A stretch of 64,000 nt of DNA. It comes from Oscillibacter valericigenes (GTDB taxonomy: Bacteria; Bacillota; Clostridia; Oscillospirales; Oscillospiraceae). Of the stretch, positions 45,777-56,449 are shown one piece after another. Below the pieces are notes generated by a model. It did no database searches. It saw only the letters and a list, made by a program, of their open reading frames with translations, and was not told the origin of the DNA. How positions within the stretch are numbered: position 1 is the stretch's first letter; each line of letters begins with the position of its first letter. The position numbers and the translations under genes are program-made. The stretch lies in contig NZ_JAFBIQ010000005.1 of the NCBI RefSeq assembly GCF_021531315.1, positions 37,678 to 101,677 of the forward strand. Direction: 5' to 3'.

Positions 45777-46736
45777 TTATTTCTCACTTTGCGGCACAAA
45801 ATCGTCCGAATAGCCGAGCACATAGCGAGTGGTGTCATACCGCTCGGCAGAGGTGGAGGTGTAGAGAATGTGGCTTTCGCCGGAGGAATAGTGGGCGATC
45901 ACGGCCTGCCCCTCCGTGTCATCCGTCCAAATGGAGTCCATTGCGTTTTGCAGCGCCAGAGCAAAGGTATCGCTCCCCGTGATGGGGTTTGCAGCCTGAA
46001 CGACGATCAACTCACCCCAAAGTATGCAGCTGTCAAAAACACACGCGCCATTGGGAAGCGCGCTGTCCATGCAGCGCAGAACGAGAATGTCGCCCGCGTC
46101 CGGCGCGAGCGCGTCCGCATCCGTGTAGTATTCAACGGGAACCTCTTCAAAGGGAACGCCGCAATTCCGCTCGACCCAGTAGGCGGCAAAGCGCTCGGCG
46201 GTCTCGTCCCCCTCCGGCAGCAGCCATACAAGCTCTCCGATGTGCGCGGTCACATAATCGGAGGCGATTGGTTGCTCCTGCGCGGCAAGCGACCTTTCGC
46301 TCTCCGTAAACAGGAGAAAGACCGTATCGAGGCTCATATCGGGCGTTGGTATCTGCGAGCAGACCGGCCGCTGTGCGTCGTCGTGCGCCAGATAGGTCTC
46401 CATCGGCACAAAGCCGACCTGCACCGTGCCGCGCGCGAGCGCGTCGGCGGTGGCCTCGTCGCTTGCGCCGAAGGTCACATTGACCTTGCCGACCGTCACA
46501 CCCTCGTCCGCGAGCGCGTCGATGAGCAGCGGCGGCAGCTCCTTTTTCAGTTTCATCAGCTCGTCCGGATTGCGCTCGCCCGCGACGAATTCCACATTCA
46601 GCTCGGCGAGCGTGATGCCGTCCTCCGGCGGTGGTGTCGGCTCATCGGGCTTGTCCGGCGTCGGCTCCCGCTTTCCGCAGCCGGCGAGCGCGGCGAGCAG
46701 GGCAAGCGCGAGCAGGAGAGAAAAAATACGCTTCAC
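45777..46736 (-). CDS. PhnD-like substrate-binding lipoprotein, orphan
   Basis: 319 residues from the GTG at 46736, eight bases after GGAGG (the ATG at 46742 is only two bases away and less likely). Lipoprotein signal VKRIFSLLLALALLAALAGC, a Pro-rich linker (PTPDKPDEPTPPPEDG), then a two-lobe domain of the phosphate/phosphonate type: RGTVQVGFVPMETYLAHDDA and ANPITGSDTFALALQNAMDS. No permease or ATPase is encoded beside it, so it either works with a distant transporter or acts as a sensor. TATAAT at 46791-46796 (minus strand) is its likely -10. Confidence 0.75.
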   Translation of the reverse strand: MKRIFSLLLALALLAALAGCGKREPTPDKPDEPTPPPEDGITLAELNVEFVAGERNPDELMKLKKELPPLLIDALADEGVTVGKVNVTFGASDEATADALARGTVQVGFVPMETYLAHDDAQRPVCSQIPTPDMSLDTVFLLFTESERSLAAQEQPIASDYVTAHIGELVWLLPEGDETAERFAAYWVERNCGVPFEEVPVEYYTDADALAPDAGDILVLRCMDSALPNGACVFDSCILWGELIVVQAANPITGSDTFALALQNAMDSIWTDDTEGQAVIAHYSSGESHILYTSTSAERYDTTRYVLGYSDDFVPQSEK

Positions 46737-46841
46737 GGTCATCGCCTCCTTCAAACAGAATGAAATGGAATGAAACGAACTTCTGTTGCTATTATAGCAT
46801 AGGGCGCCGAGGGAAAGTATGACGATTTCATTACAAATTAC

Positions 46842-46869
46842 TTGATAATCTGCAAAAGCATGATATGAT
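46842..46869 (+). promoter_or_regulatory. Predicted znuACB promoter
   Basis: TTGATA (46842-46847), 16-bp spacer, TATGAT (46864-46869). I do not see a clear Zur-box palindrome. Confidence 0.5.
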
Positions 46870-46906
46870 TTGAAGGATAAACCATTAGAAGAAAGGGGAG
46901 AGCGCC

Positions 46907-47920
46907 ATGCCGAGCCATTCCTTCCTGCGGCGCGCCGCGCTCGCGCTGCTTGCGCTCGCCTATGCGCTCACGCTCGGCGGCTGCGCTGCGCGAACCGAAG
47001 GAGCAGACGACGGACGGCTGCGCGTTGTGACGACGCTTTTTCCCTATTACGACTTTGCCCGCGCTGTCGCGGGCGACCGCGCCGAGGTGACGCTGCTGCT
47101 CTCGCCCGGGCGCGAGGCGCACAGCTTCGAGCCGACACCGCTCGACGCCGTGACCATCTCGCGCGCCGATGTGTTCATCTACAACGGCGGCGAGGGCGAG
47201 GTCTGGGTCGACGATATGCTCGAGGCGGTCGGCGGGGACATCGGCACGGTGCTGCGCATGATGGACTTCGTTGACGCCCGCGAGGAGGAATTTTCCGAGG
47301 GGATGCAGGGTGCGGACGAGCACGACCACGACCATGATGACCACGATGAGCATGGTCATGACGAGCACGACCATGACGACAGCGACGAGATCGAATACGA
47401 CGAGCACATCTGGACCTCACCCGCGAACGCCATCATTCTCTGCCGCGCCATCACCGACGCACTGTGCGCGGCGGATGCGGAGAACGCGGATTTCTACCGC
47501 GCGAACGGCGAGGATTACTGCGCGCAGCTCGCGGCGCTGGACAAGGATTTCCGCGCTCTGCGCGAGAGCGCCGCGCGCGGCCTGCTTATTTTCGCCGACC
47601 GCTTTCCGTTTTTGTACTTCTGCGAGGAATACGGCCTCCATTACCGCGCGGCGTTCCACGGCTGCTCGGGCGACACCGAGCCGAGCCTTGCCACGCTCAA
47701 ATATCTCATCGACAAGGTGAACGAGGAGAAAATTCCCGTCGTTTACACCATCGACCTGAGCAGCCAGAAGGTCGCGCAGGCTGTGAGCGAGTGTACGGGC
47801 GCGCGCATCGAGCGCCTGTGGTCGATGCAGACGGTCTCCCGTGCGGACTTCGACGCGGGCGAGACCTATATTTCACTGATGCGGCGCAACTACGACGCGC
47901 TGAAGGGAGGCTTGCTGTGA
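46907..47920 (+). CDS. znuA: Zinc ABC transporter substrate-binding lipoprotein ZnuA
   Basis: 337 residues, lipoprotein signal ending LTLGGC. Metal-binding domain: TTLFPYYDFARAVAGDRAEV, LLLSPGREAHSFEPTP (first His ligand), then an Asp/His-rich loop of about 26 residues (from DEHDHDHDDHDEHGHDEHDH) that captures zinc in ZnuA proteins. DEHIWTSPANA carries the second His. The C-terminal lobe includes FHGCSGDTEPSLATLKYLI and IDLSSQKVAQAVSECTGA. First gene of znuACB. Confidence 0.94.
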   Translation: MPSHSFLRRAALALLALAYALTLGGCAARTEGADDGRLRVVTTLFPYYDFARAVAGDRAEVTLLLSPGREAHSFEPTPLDAVTISRADVFIYNGGEGEVWVDDMLEAVGGDIGTVLRMMDFVDAREEEFSEGMQGADEHDHDHDDHDEHGHDEHDHDDSDEIEYDEHIWTSPANAIILCRAITDALCAADAENADFYRANGEDYCAQLAALDKDFRALRESAARGLLIFADRFPFLYFCEEYGLHYRAAFHGCSGDTEPSLATLKYLIDKVNEEKIPVVYTIDLSSQKVAQAVSECTGARIERLWSMQTVSRADFDAGETYISLMRRNYDALKGGLL

Positions 47921-48627
47921 TGGACAAGGACATTCTGCTCGCCTGCCGCGACGCAAGCCTTGGCTACGAGCATCGCGCGCTGGTCGAGCATCTGAGCTTT
48001 ACCGTCCGCGCGGGAGACTATCTCTGCGTGGTGGGCGAGAACGGCAGCGGAAAATCGACCCTGCTGAAAAGCCTCCTCGGCCTGCTCGCTCCGCTCTCGG
48101 GCACGATCGACTGCCCCGTGCAGCGCGCGGGGGCCATCGGCTATCTTCCGCAGCAGACGAGCGCGCAGCGCGACTTCCCCGCGACGGTGAGCGAGGTCGT
48201 GCTCTCGGGCTTTGCCAACAAGCGCGGGCTGCGCTTTTTCTACTCTGCCGCGGAAAAGAGCGCGGCGCTGATGAATATGGGCAAGCTCGGCGTGCTGGAG
48301 CTGCAAAGCCGCTGCTACCGTGAGCTCTCCGGCGGACAGCAGCAGCGCGTGCTGCTCGCGCGCGCCCTGTGCGCCGCCGACCGCCTGCTGATTTTAGACG
48401 AACCCGTTACGGGGCTCGATCCTGCGGCGGCGCAGGACCTCTACAAGACGCTGCGCTACCTCAATGAAAAGGAGGGCATGGCGGTCGTCATGGTTACGCA
48501 CGATATGCCAAACGCCCTGCGCGAGGCGCGCGCGATCCTGCACATCGGGCGCGACGGCTGGTTTTTCGGCACGGTGGCGGAGTATCTTGCCTCCCCCGCC
48601 GGCAAGCGATTCGGAGGTGCGCAATGA
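47920..48627 (+). CDS. znuC: Zinc ABC transporter ATP-binding protein ZnuC
   Basis: 235 residues from the ATG at 47920 that overlaps the znuA stop by one base. Walker A GENGSGKSTLLKSL, Q-loop IGYLPQQTSAQRDFPATV (the ZnuC/AdcC-type QQ and PATV motif), signature LSGGQQQRVLLARAL, Walker B LLILDEPVTGLD, switch His VTHDM. Powers uptake by ZnuB. Confidence 0.95.
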   Translation: MDKDILLACRDASLGYEHRALVEHLSFTVRAGDYLCVVGENGSGKSTLLKSLLGLLAPLSGTIDCPVQRAGAIGYLPQQTSAQRDFPATVSEVVLSGFANKRGLRFFYSAAEKSAALMNMGKLGVLELQSRCYRELSGGQQQRVLLARALCAADRLLILDEPVTGLDPAAAQDLYKTLRYLNEKEGMAVVMVTHDMPNALREARAILHIGRDGWFFGTVAEYLASPAGKRFGGAQ

Positions 48628-49430
48628 GTCTTCTTCTGGAAATGTTCACCTATCCCTTTATCCTGCGGGCCTTCGCGGTGGGCATTCTCGTCTCGCTCTG
48701 TGCGGCGCTGCTCGGCGTGCCGCTGGTGTTGAAGCGATACTCGATGATCGGCGACGGCCTTTCTCATGTGAGCTTCGGCGCGCTGGCGGTGGCGATTGCC
48801 TGCGGCTTCGCGCCGCTTGCCTTCTCCGTGCCGGTCGTGGTGGCGTCCGCCTTTTTGCTGCTGCGCATCGCGGAAAAGAGCCGCATCGGCGCGGACGCCG
48901 CCATCGCGGTGCTCTCCGCATCGGCACTCGCCATCGGCATCGTGGTGACAAGTCTCACCACCGGCATGACCACAGATGTGGACAGCTATATGTTTGGCAG
49001 CATCCTTGCCATGTCGCGCGGCGATGTCGTGCTCTCTGTGACGCTGGCGGCCGCGGTGCTGGCGCTGTTCCTGCTCTTTTATCACCGGCTCTTTGCCGTC
49101 ACCTTCGACGAGGGCTTTTCCCGCGCAACGGGCGTGAAGGTGGATGCCTACAATTCGCTCCTCGCCCTGCTCACGGCGCTGACGGTCGTGCTCGGTATGC
49201 GCATGATGGGCGCCATGCTCATCTCCAGCCTCATCATCTTCCCTGCGCTCTCGGCCATGCGCATTTTCAAGAGCTTCCGCGCCGTCGTCCTCTGCGCGGG
49301 CGCGCTGAGCGTGGCCTGCTTCTGCGCGGGACTGGTCGCCTCCTACCTCATCTCCACACCGGTAGGGGCGAGCGTGGTCATCTGCAACCTGCTCGTATTT
49401 CTGCTCTGCTGCCTTACGGGGCGGAGATAA
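48624..49430 (+). CDS. znuB: Zinc ABC transporter permease ZnuB
   Basis: 268 residues with about eight hydrophobic helices of the ABC-3 family. MFTYPFILRAFAVGILVSLC, LKRYSMIGDGLSHVSFGALA and SGSL-like TDVDSYMFGSILAMSRGDVV are typical. The start overlaps the znuC stop by four bases. Confidence 0.95.
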   Translation: MSLLLEMFTYPFILRAFAVGILVSLCAALLGVPLVLKRYSMIGDGLSHVSFGALAVAIACGFAPLAFSVPVVVASAFLLLRIAEKSRIGADAAIAVLSASALAIGIVVTSLTTGMTTDVDSYMFGSILAMSRGDVVLSVTLAAAVLALFLLFYHRLFAVTFDEGFSRATGVKVDAYNSLLALLTALTVVLGMRMMGAMLISSLIIFPALSAMRIFKSFRAVVLCAGALSVACFCAGLVASYLISTPVGASVVICNLLVFLLCCLTGRR

Positions 49431-49467
49431 TTTGCGCTGTGCTCTTTTCAAGCCGCGCGCATCGTGC

Positions 49468-49473
49468 TATACT
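49468..49473 (+). promoter_or_regulatory. Probable -10 box of the TIGR01440 gene
   Basis: TATACT 34 bases before the start codon; the -35 is not clear. Confidence 0.35.
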
Positions 49474-49506
49474 TTTCTTAAATTATCAGGAAGAGGTGTT
49501 TTTGCT

Positions 49507-50115
49507 ATGGCGGGAACGGTACATGAGGTCGAAAATCACGCGCTGCTCGCGCAGGTCGAGCAGGAGGCGGCAAATGCCGCGCGGGAGCTTGCCGAGGCGG
49601 CGCGGCTGCACCGCGGACAGATCGTGGTCATCGGCTGCTCGACGAGCGAGGTCGTCGGTCATCAGGTCGGCAGCTGGTCTACACCCGAGGTCGCACAGGC
49701 GATCTTTCGGGGGCTGCAAAGCGTGCTCGCGCCGATGGGCGTTTATCTCGCGGCACAGTGCTGCGAGCATTTGAACCGCGCGCTGATCGTGGAGCATGAG
49801 GCGGTGCCGAACGCGGAGATCGTTAACGTTCTGCCGCAGCCGAAGGCAGGCAGCTCGTTTGCAACCGTAGCCTATGAGAGCTTCCGTCGCCCCGTTGCGC
49901 TGGAGGAAATTCGCGCGGATGCGGGGCTGGACATCGGCGGCACGCTGATCGGGATGCACCTTAAAAAGGTCGCCGTTCCCGTGCGGCTCAAGCAGGACCG
50001 CATCGGACAGGCCATCGTGCTTGCGGCCCGTGTGCGCCCCAAATTCATCGGCGGCGAGCGCGCAGTCTACAACGAAGAGCTCAAAAACGGTTACCCCGAT
50101 TTTGACGCAGAGTAA
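49507..50115 (+). CDS. TIGR01440/UPF0340 family protein (YwlG-like)
   Basis: 202 residues from the ATG at 49507 (AGGAAGAGG site). The whole protein is one conserved domain: IVVIGCSTSEVVGHQVGSWS, LAAQCCEHLNRALIVEHEAV, VLPQPKAGSSFATVAYE, DIGGTLIGMHLKKVAVPVRL, PKFIGGERAVYN. The conserved Cys residues suggest a thiol or metal function, but no activity is established for the family to my knowledge. Terminates in a strong hairpin. Confidence 0.9.
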   Translation: MAGTVHEVENHALLAQVEQEAANAARELAEAARLHRGQIVVIGCSTSEVVGHQVGSWSTPEVAQAIFRGLQSVLAPMGVYLAAQCCEHLNRALIVEHEAVPNAEIVNVLPQPKAGSSFATVAYESFRRPVALEEIRADAGLDIGGTLIGMHLKKVAVPVRLKQDRIGQAIVLAARVRPKFIGGERAVYNEELKNGYPDFDAE

Positions 50116-50154
50116 AGGGAAAGCACCGCATACCCGCGGTGCTTTCCCTTTTTC
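50114..50154. terminator. Terminator between TIGR01440 gene and clpB
   Basis: AAAGGGAAAGCACCGC / GCGGTGCTTTCCCTTT with a six-base loop, T-run on the right and A-run on the left, so useful to both converging genes. Confidence 0.88.
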
Positions 50155-52746
<2,592 letters not shown>

Positions 52747-52779
52747 ACAAATTCACCTCTATTGACAAACTGTGCTTTT

Positions 52780-53430
52780 TCAGATTAGAAGAGCGCGGCC
52801 TCTCAGGTCGCCGCGGTAGGCAAGCTCCACATCGCGCGCGGACAAGCCGCCGCTCAGATAGCCCTTGAGCAGGCGGTCGAAGAGCTGCACATAGGCGCTG
52901 ATCGCGCCGGCGATGTCCTCCGCGGAACGCGCCGTTCCATGCGGCAGGGCCAGCGGGCGGACAAAGCGCCCGTCGTAGAGCGAGCAGGTGATCGCGCCGC
53001 CGAGCAGGGGGGCGAGGCAGGCGTTCTCAATACGCGCCCACAGGCGGAAGAAGTCCGTCAGCGCAGCGATCAGCTCTGCCGACTGGGTGCGGAACACCAC
53101 ATTCAGCGTACCCATCGTGCCCTCCGCATCGCCGCCGAGATCGACCTCGTACTTGACCGTCGGACGGTACTTGTAGGCAAGGCTCGACTTGAGCGACATG
53201 GTCGGTGAGTTCGGCGCGAAGAAGGGGACCAGCTCGCGCGAGGGGGAAACAAGGGCCTCGATGGCCTCGAAAATATCGTTGATGCGCCGCTCCGGCGTGG
53301 GAACGGAGACGTACTCGGCAAGGATGCGGTTCACCAGCGCCGAGCGGTTTGTGCCCAGCCGGTGCGCCAGCGCGTCGATCTCCCGCACCACCTCGTCCGA
53401 GAGCGTCAGGCTGTATAGATTTTTTTTCAT
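52780..53430 (-). CDS. Ribbon-helix-helix protein with unknown C-terminal domain, upstream of clpB
   Basis: 216 residues from the ATG at 53430 (GGAGG site). Residues 2-45 form a CopG/ribbon-helix-helix DNA-binding unit (NLYSLTLSDEVVREIDALAH, RLGTNRSALVNRILAEYV). The remaining about 165 residues (PFFAPNSPTMSLKSSLAYKY, ELIAALTDFFRLWARIENAC, AISAYVQLFDRLLKGYLSGG) match no family I know. It is co-directional with clpB and 33 bp upstream, under a promoter flanked by an AT-rich palindrome. A role as autoregulated controller of clpB is inference. Confidence 0.8.
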   Translation of the reverse strand: MKKNLYSLTLSDEVVREIDALAHRLGTNRSALVNRILAEYVSVPTPERRINDIFEAIEALVSPSRELVPFFAPNSPTMSLKSSLAYKYRPTVKYEVDLGGDAEGTMGTLNVVFRTQSAELIAALTDFFRLWARIENACLAPLLGGAITCSLYDGRFVRPLALPHGTARSAEDIAGAISAYVQLFDRLLKGYLSGGLSARDVELAYRGDLRGRALLI

Positions 53431-53462
53431 CACGCGCCTCCTGTTGGTTTTTCCTGTACCGT

Positions 53463-53505
53463 ATCATAGCACCGCGAAAAACTTTGTCAATAGATTTATA
53501 TAAAT
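53463..53505 (-). promoter_or_regulatory. Promoter of the RHH-clpB pair with an AT palindrome
   Basis: Minus strand -35 TTGACA (53490-53485), 16-bp spacer, -10 TATGAT (53468-53463). Immediately upstream is ATTTATATAAAT (53494-53505), a perfect 12-bp palindrome that could be an RHH operator or an UP element. Confidence 0.65.
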
Positions 53506-53539
53506 ATTTTATCGAATTATAGAAATGTTTACACGGAGT

Positions 53540-54961
53540 TCATTTTTCGGGCGCGTGGAGCAGCAGCGCCTCCAGCGTGCGCAGCGCCCGTCGGAACTGC
53601 TTGAGGTCGATGCCGGGGTAGTTGACGATCAGCGTGTGCTGCGGCGCGGAGCCGGGGCGCAGGGCGAAGTCCGACAGGAAGGAGAGCAGGATGCCGCAGC
53701 GTTCGGCATCGGCGCGCAGCGCGCGGTCGGGGCGCTGGGTGTCCAGCGTCAGCAGGAAGTGCAGCCCGGCATCCTCGCCCGATACACAGCAGCGCACGCC
53801 GAGCGGGCTTTCCGCGATGGCGGCGATCACCTCGTCGCGCCGCACGCGGTAGAACTTGCGCATCCGGTTGATGTGCGAGTCGAAATAGCCCTCGTCCAAA
53901 AAACGCGCAAGCGTGTACTGCTCGATCGCCGGCACGGTGCAGGAGTAAAAGCCGAGCCGCTCGCGGTAGGGCGCGACGAGCTCCTTGGGCAGCACCATGT
54001 AGCTGATGCGCAGCGAGGGTGCGAGCGTGCGCGAGAAGGTGTTGACATAGATCACGCACCCCGCGTGGTCGATGCTCTGGAGCGTGGGGATGGGGCGGAG
54101 CGAGAAGCGGAACTCGCTGTCGTAGTCGTCCTCGATGATATAGCGTCCCGCCTGCGCCTCCGCCCATCGCAGCAGGCTTTGCCGACGGCCGATGGGCGTC
54201 ACCGCGCCGGTGGGGAACTGGTGGTTGGGCGAGGTGTGCAAGATCTGCGCGCCGCTCGTTTCCAGTTCGACGAGGCTTACGCCGCCCTCGTCCACGCGCA
54301 CGGGCGCGGTGCGCGCGCCGCTGAGCGCGTAAATGCGCGCGGCCTTGGAGTAGCCGGGGTCCTCCACGCCGTAGACTGCCTCGCGTCCGAGCAACTGCAC
54401 GATGAGATTATAGAGGTATTCCGTACCCGCGCCGACGACGATCTGCTCCGGCTCGGCCTTGATGCCGCGGAAGCGGTAGAGATGCTGCGCGATGGCATCG
54501 CGCAGCTCCGCCGCGCCGCTTGGCGGCGTGGCACGCAGCAGCGCCTCGCCCTTTTCGCTCAGTACGCGGCGCATGAGCCGCGCCCATACCGAGAAGGGAA
54601 AGCCCTCCGTGCCGCTGCCGCCGGAGCGCAGGTCGAGAACCTGCTTTTCCTCCTTGTCCCGCACCTCGCTGCGCGGCGCTTCGGCGTGGGGAGACGGGGC
54701 GTCGAGACCCGGCGGGGCCTCGACCTGCGCGACATAGTAGCCGCTCTTTTCGCGCGTGTAGAGATAACCCTCCGCCTCAAGCTGGGCGTAGGCGTTTTCC
54801 ACCGTGACGACAGCCGTTTGCAGGTGGGCGGCAAGCGAGCGCTTGCTCGGCAGCTTTTCCCCTGCGGCAAGGCGCCCTGCGAGAATGTCCCCCTTGATGC
54901 AGCGGCAGAGATAATCGTAGCGCGCGAGCGAGCCGCGCCGGTCGAGATCATAGGTAAGCAT
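53540..54961 (-). CDS. MocR/PdxR-type regulator (GntR HTH + aminotransferase fold) with Arg at the PLP lysine position
   Basis: 473 residues from the ATG at 54961 (GGAGAC site). N-terminal GntR winged helix (about 15-80: LCRCIKGDILAGRLAAGEKL, PSKRSLAAHLQTAVVTVENA). From residue about 105 it has a fold-type I aminotransferase domain: VVGAGTEYLYNLIVQLLG, VEDPGYSKAARIY, HQFPTGAVTPIGRR, IIEDDYDSEFRF. The segment that normally carries the Schiff-base lysine reads NTFSRTLAPSLRISYMV, so Arg replaces Lys. The gene is divergent from an ECF transporter S component, and an inverted repeat lies between them. Probably a vitamin B6-linked regulator; its ligand binding may be altered. Confidence 0.88.
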   Translation of the reverse strand: MLTYDLDRRGSLARYDYLCRCIKGDILAGRLAAGEKLPSKRSLAAHLQTAVVTVENAYAQLEAEGYLYTREKSGYYVAQVEAPPGLDAPSPHAEAPRSEVRDKEEKQVLDLRSGGSGTEGFPFSVWARLMRRVLSEKGEALLRATPPSGAAELRDAIAQHLYRFRGIKAEPEQIVVGAGTEYLYNLIVQLLGREAVYGVEDPGYSKAARIYALSGARTAPVRVDEGGVSLVELETSGAQILHTSPNHQFPTGAVTPIGRRQSLLRWAEAQAGRYIIEDDYDSEFRFSLRPIPTLQSIDHAGCVIYVNTFSRTLAPSLRISYMVLPKELVAPYRERLGFYSCTVPAIEQYTLARFLDEGYFDSHINRMRKFYRVRRDEVIAAIAESPLGVRCCVSGEDAGLHFLLTLDTQRPDRALRADAERCGILLSFLSDFALRPGSAPQHTLIVNYPGIDLKQFRRALRTLEALLLHAPEK

Positions 54962-54975
54962 GGCTGTCTCCGATC

Positions 54976-55019
54976 TGACCCTATTAAAATATAATGAATT
55001 GAAGCTTTCATTAGGGTCA
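54976..55019. promoter_or_regulatory. Inverted repeat TGACCCTA-N28-TAGGGTCA, candidate MocR operator
   Basis: TGACCCTA (54976-54983) and TAGGGTCA (55012-55019), 36 bp between centres, fill the space between the MocR-like gene and the ECF S-component gene. Well-spaced paired sites fit a MocR dimer that bridges DNA. Confidence 0.65.
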
Positions 55020-55078
55020 ATTTTGATTAAAATACAAGTCAGGCAGAAATGCAAGAATAATTTTTGGAGATGATCTTA

Positions 55079-55588
55079 ATGAACGATGCAAAATTCCGTC
55101 GATTGGTGCTTGCGGCGCTGTTCGCCGCGCTGTGTACGGTGATGACGATGGTCATTCAGGTGCCCTCGCCGATGCAGGGTTATGTCAACCTCGGCGACTG
55201 CGCCGTGCTGCTCTCGGCCTGGGTGCTGGGGCCGTGGTACGGCGGCGCAGCGGCAGGCCTCGGCTCAATGCTGGCCGACCTTCTGAGTTATCCGCACTAT
55301 GCGCCCGGCACGCTGGTCATCAAGTTTACGATGGCGGTCGCGGCGGCGTATCTCTTCGAGGCGATGCGAAAGCGCAGCGGCAAGCTGGCGGCGCAGCTCA
55401 TGAGCGGCGTTGCCGCCGAAATCATCATGGTCCTCGGCTACTTCGGCTACGCGAGCCTGCTGCTGGGCAAGGGACTTGCCGCGGCGGCGTCCATCCCCGG
55501 AAATCTCGTGCAGGGCGCGTTCGGCATCGCCGCCGGTATCGCGGTCTATGCCGTGCTTGAGCGCAGCCGCGCCATGCAGCACGCCTGA
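55079..55588 (+). CDS. ECF transporter S component, possibly for vitamin B6
   Basis: 169 residues from the ATG at 55079. Hydrophobic, about five to six helices, with the ECF S-component pattern: RLVLAALFAALCTVMTMVIQ near the start (Ala-rich helix I that binds EcfT), then GYVNLGDCAVLLSAWVLGPW, GGAAAGLGSMLADLLSYPHY and a late SIPGNLVQGAFGIAAGIAVY. It would use a shared energising module from elsewhere. The divergent MocR/PdxR-type regulator suggests pyridoxine or a relative as substrate; that is inference. Confidence 0.82.
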   Translation: MNDAKFRRLVLAALFAALCTVMTMVIQVPSPMQGYVNLGDCAVLLSAWVLGPWYGGAAAGLGSMLADLLSYPHYAPGTLVIKFTMAVAAAYLFEAMRKRSGKLAAQLMSGVAAEIIMVLGYFGYASLLLGKGLAAAASIPGNLVQGAFGIAAGIAVYAVLERSRAMQHA

Positions 55589-55665
55589 GCTTGTCGGCTT
55601 CCGCCTCATCTGCCGCGAAAAGCGGAGAAAGCAACCGAGCGTTGCGCAAATCCCTTGCGCTTTTC

Positions 55666-55694
55666 TTGCCTGCCACCGCGAAATACGCTACAAT
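55666..55694 (+). promoter_or_regulatory. Promoter of the interrupted HTH gene
   Basis: TTGCCT (55666-55671), 17-bp spacer, TACAAT (55689-55694). Confidence 0.5.
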
Positions 55695-55722
55695 GGGGGC
55701 AGAAACCGAAAGGAGAACGGCG

Positions 55723-55835
55723 ATGGGCTTTCAGGAAAATCTGATCCGTGCGCGCAAGCTGCGCGGCATGACGCAGGAGGAGCTGGCGGCGAAGCTGAAT
55801 ATTTCGCGGCAGGCGGTGAGCAAGTGGGAAACGGG
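55723..55835 (+). pseudogene. HTH membrane regulator gene, 5' part (split by the transposon)
   Basis: Starts MGFQENLIRARKLRGMTQEE and continues LAAKLNISRQAVSKWETG, an XRE helix-turn-helix, from the ATG at 55723 with AGGAGAACGG. The frame then runs into the transposon and stops at 55851 after VSQS. Its continuation ESLPDLYKLAALADELGV is at 63291. Joining base 55835 to 63291 gives 732 bases, an intact 243-residue reading frame. In the present arrangement only about 42 residues (HTH alone) can be made. Confidence 0.9.
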
Positions 55836-55911
55836 AGTTTCCCAAAGTTAAAGATACCACATCAATCCCACGCGGACTTTTGCTCAACCGATACAGCCGG
55901 AGGGCTGGATA

Positions 55912-55965
55912 ACAAGAAAAGGCGGTATGCGCCCCGTGGAGGGGTAGCGTACCGCCTTTTCTTGT
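55912..55965. repeat. Long hairpin near the left end of the transposon
   Basis: ACAAGAAAAGGCGGTATGC ... GCGTACCGCCTTTTCTTGT, about 19 paired bases extended by CCCC/GGGG near the loop. Smaller hairpins follow (GGGGGC-AAC-GCCCCC, ACTTTGC-GAA-GCAAAGT). Long reading frames on both strands from about 55850 to 56450 are probably non-coding. I see no gene in this 600-bp end. Confidence 0.6.
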
Positions 55966-56449
55966 GGGGGTTTCCAAAGGGGGCAACGCCCCCATTTGGC
56001 ACACGACTTTGCGAAGCAAAGTGTAGTGTGTTATACGCTCTGCCGGCGTTGCCGTGAAAATGCCGTTGCCGCCGGGGAGGGCAAGGGCATTTGAAGCGGC
56101 AGGAAAACAGGGCTGTGCTTGCGTGGCGTGGAGCCGCAAGCGCAGGTCTGGACTCATCAGCAGACAGGGCGTATATGAAAGCCCCAGTTCCTCGTCCTAC
56201 GCTCCAACTTGTGGACAAAGTGTCCCGAAGTTGTGGCCACACTCCCGGAAAAGTAGCAGGACAACGGGCAACCGTCAAGGCTGAAATGAACGGGTTTACA
56301 CCCGGCCTTGACCTCCGCCCGCTGTCCCGCTGGATGGGTGGACAAGGCGGCCAATCCCTCAAAGTGCTTGGCCGCTCTCTTTCTGATTTTGAGGTATTCA
56401 GTTTTTCAAAATTGAATAATCAAAATAAATTTTTTCGATTGAAAAAATT

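Noticed and set aside
47320..47395. GACCACGA/GAGCAC-like short repeats suggesting a tandem repeat or CRISPR
   Set aside because: They encode the Asp/His-rich zinc-capturing loop of ZnuA; spacing is by codons, no spacers.
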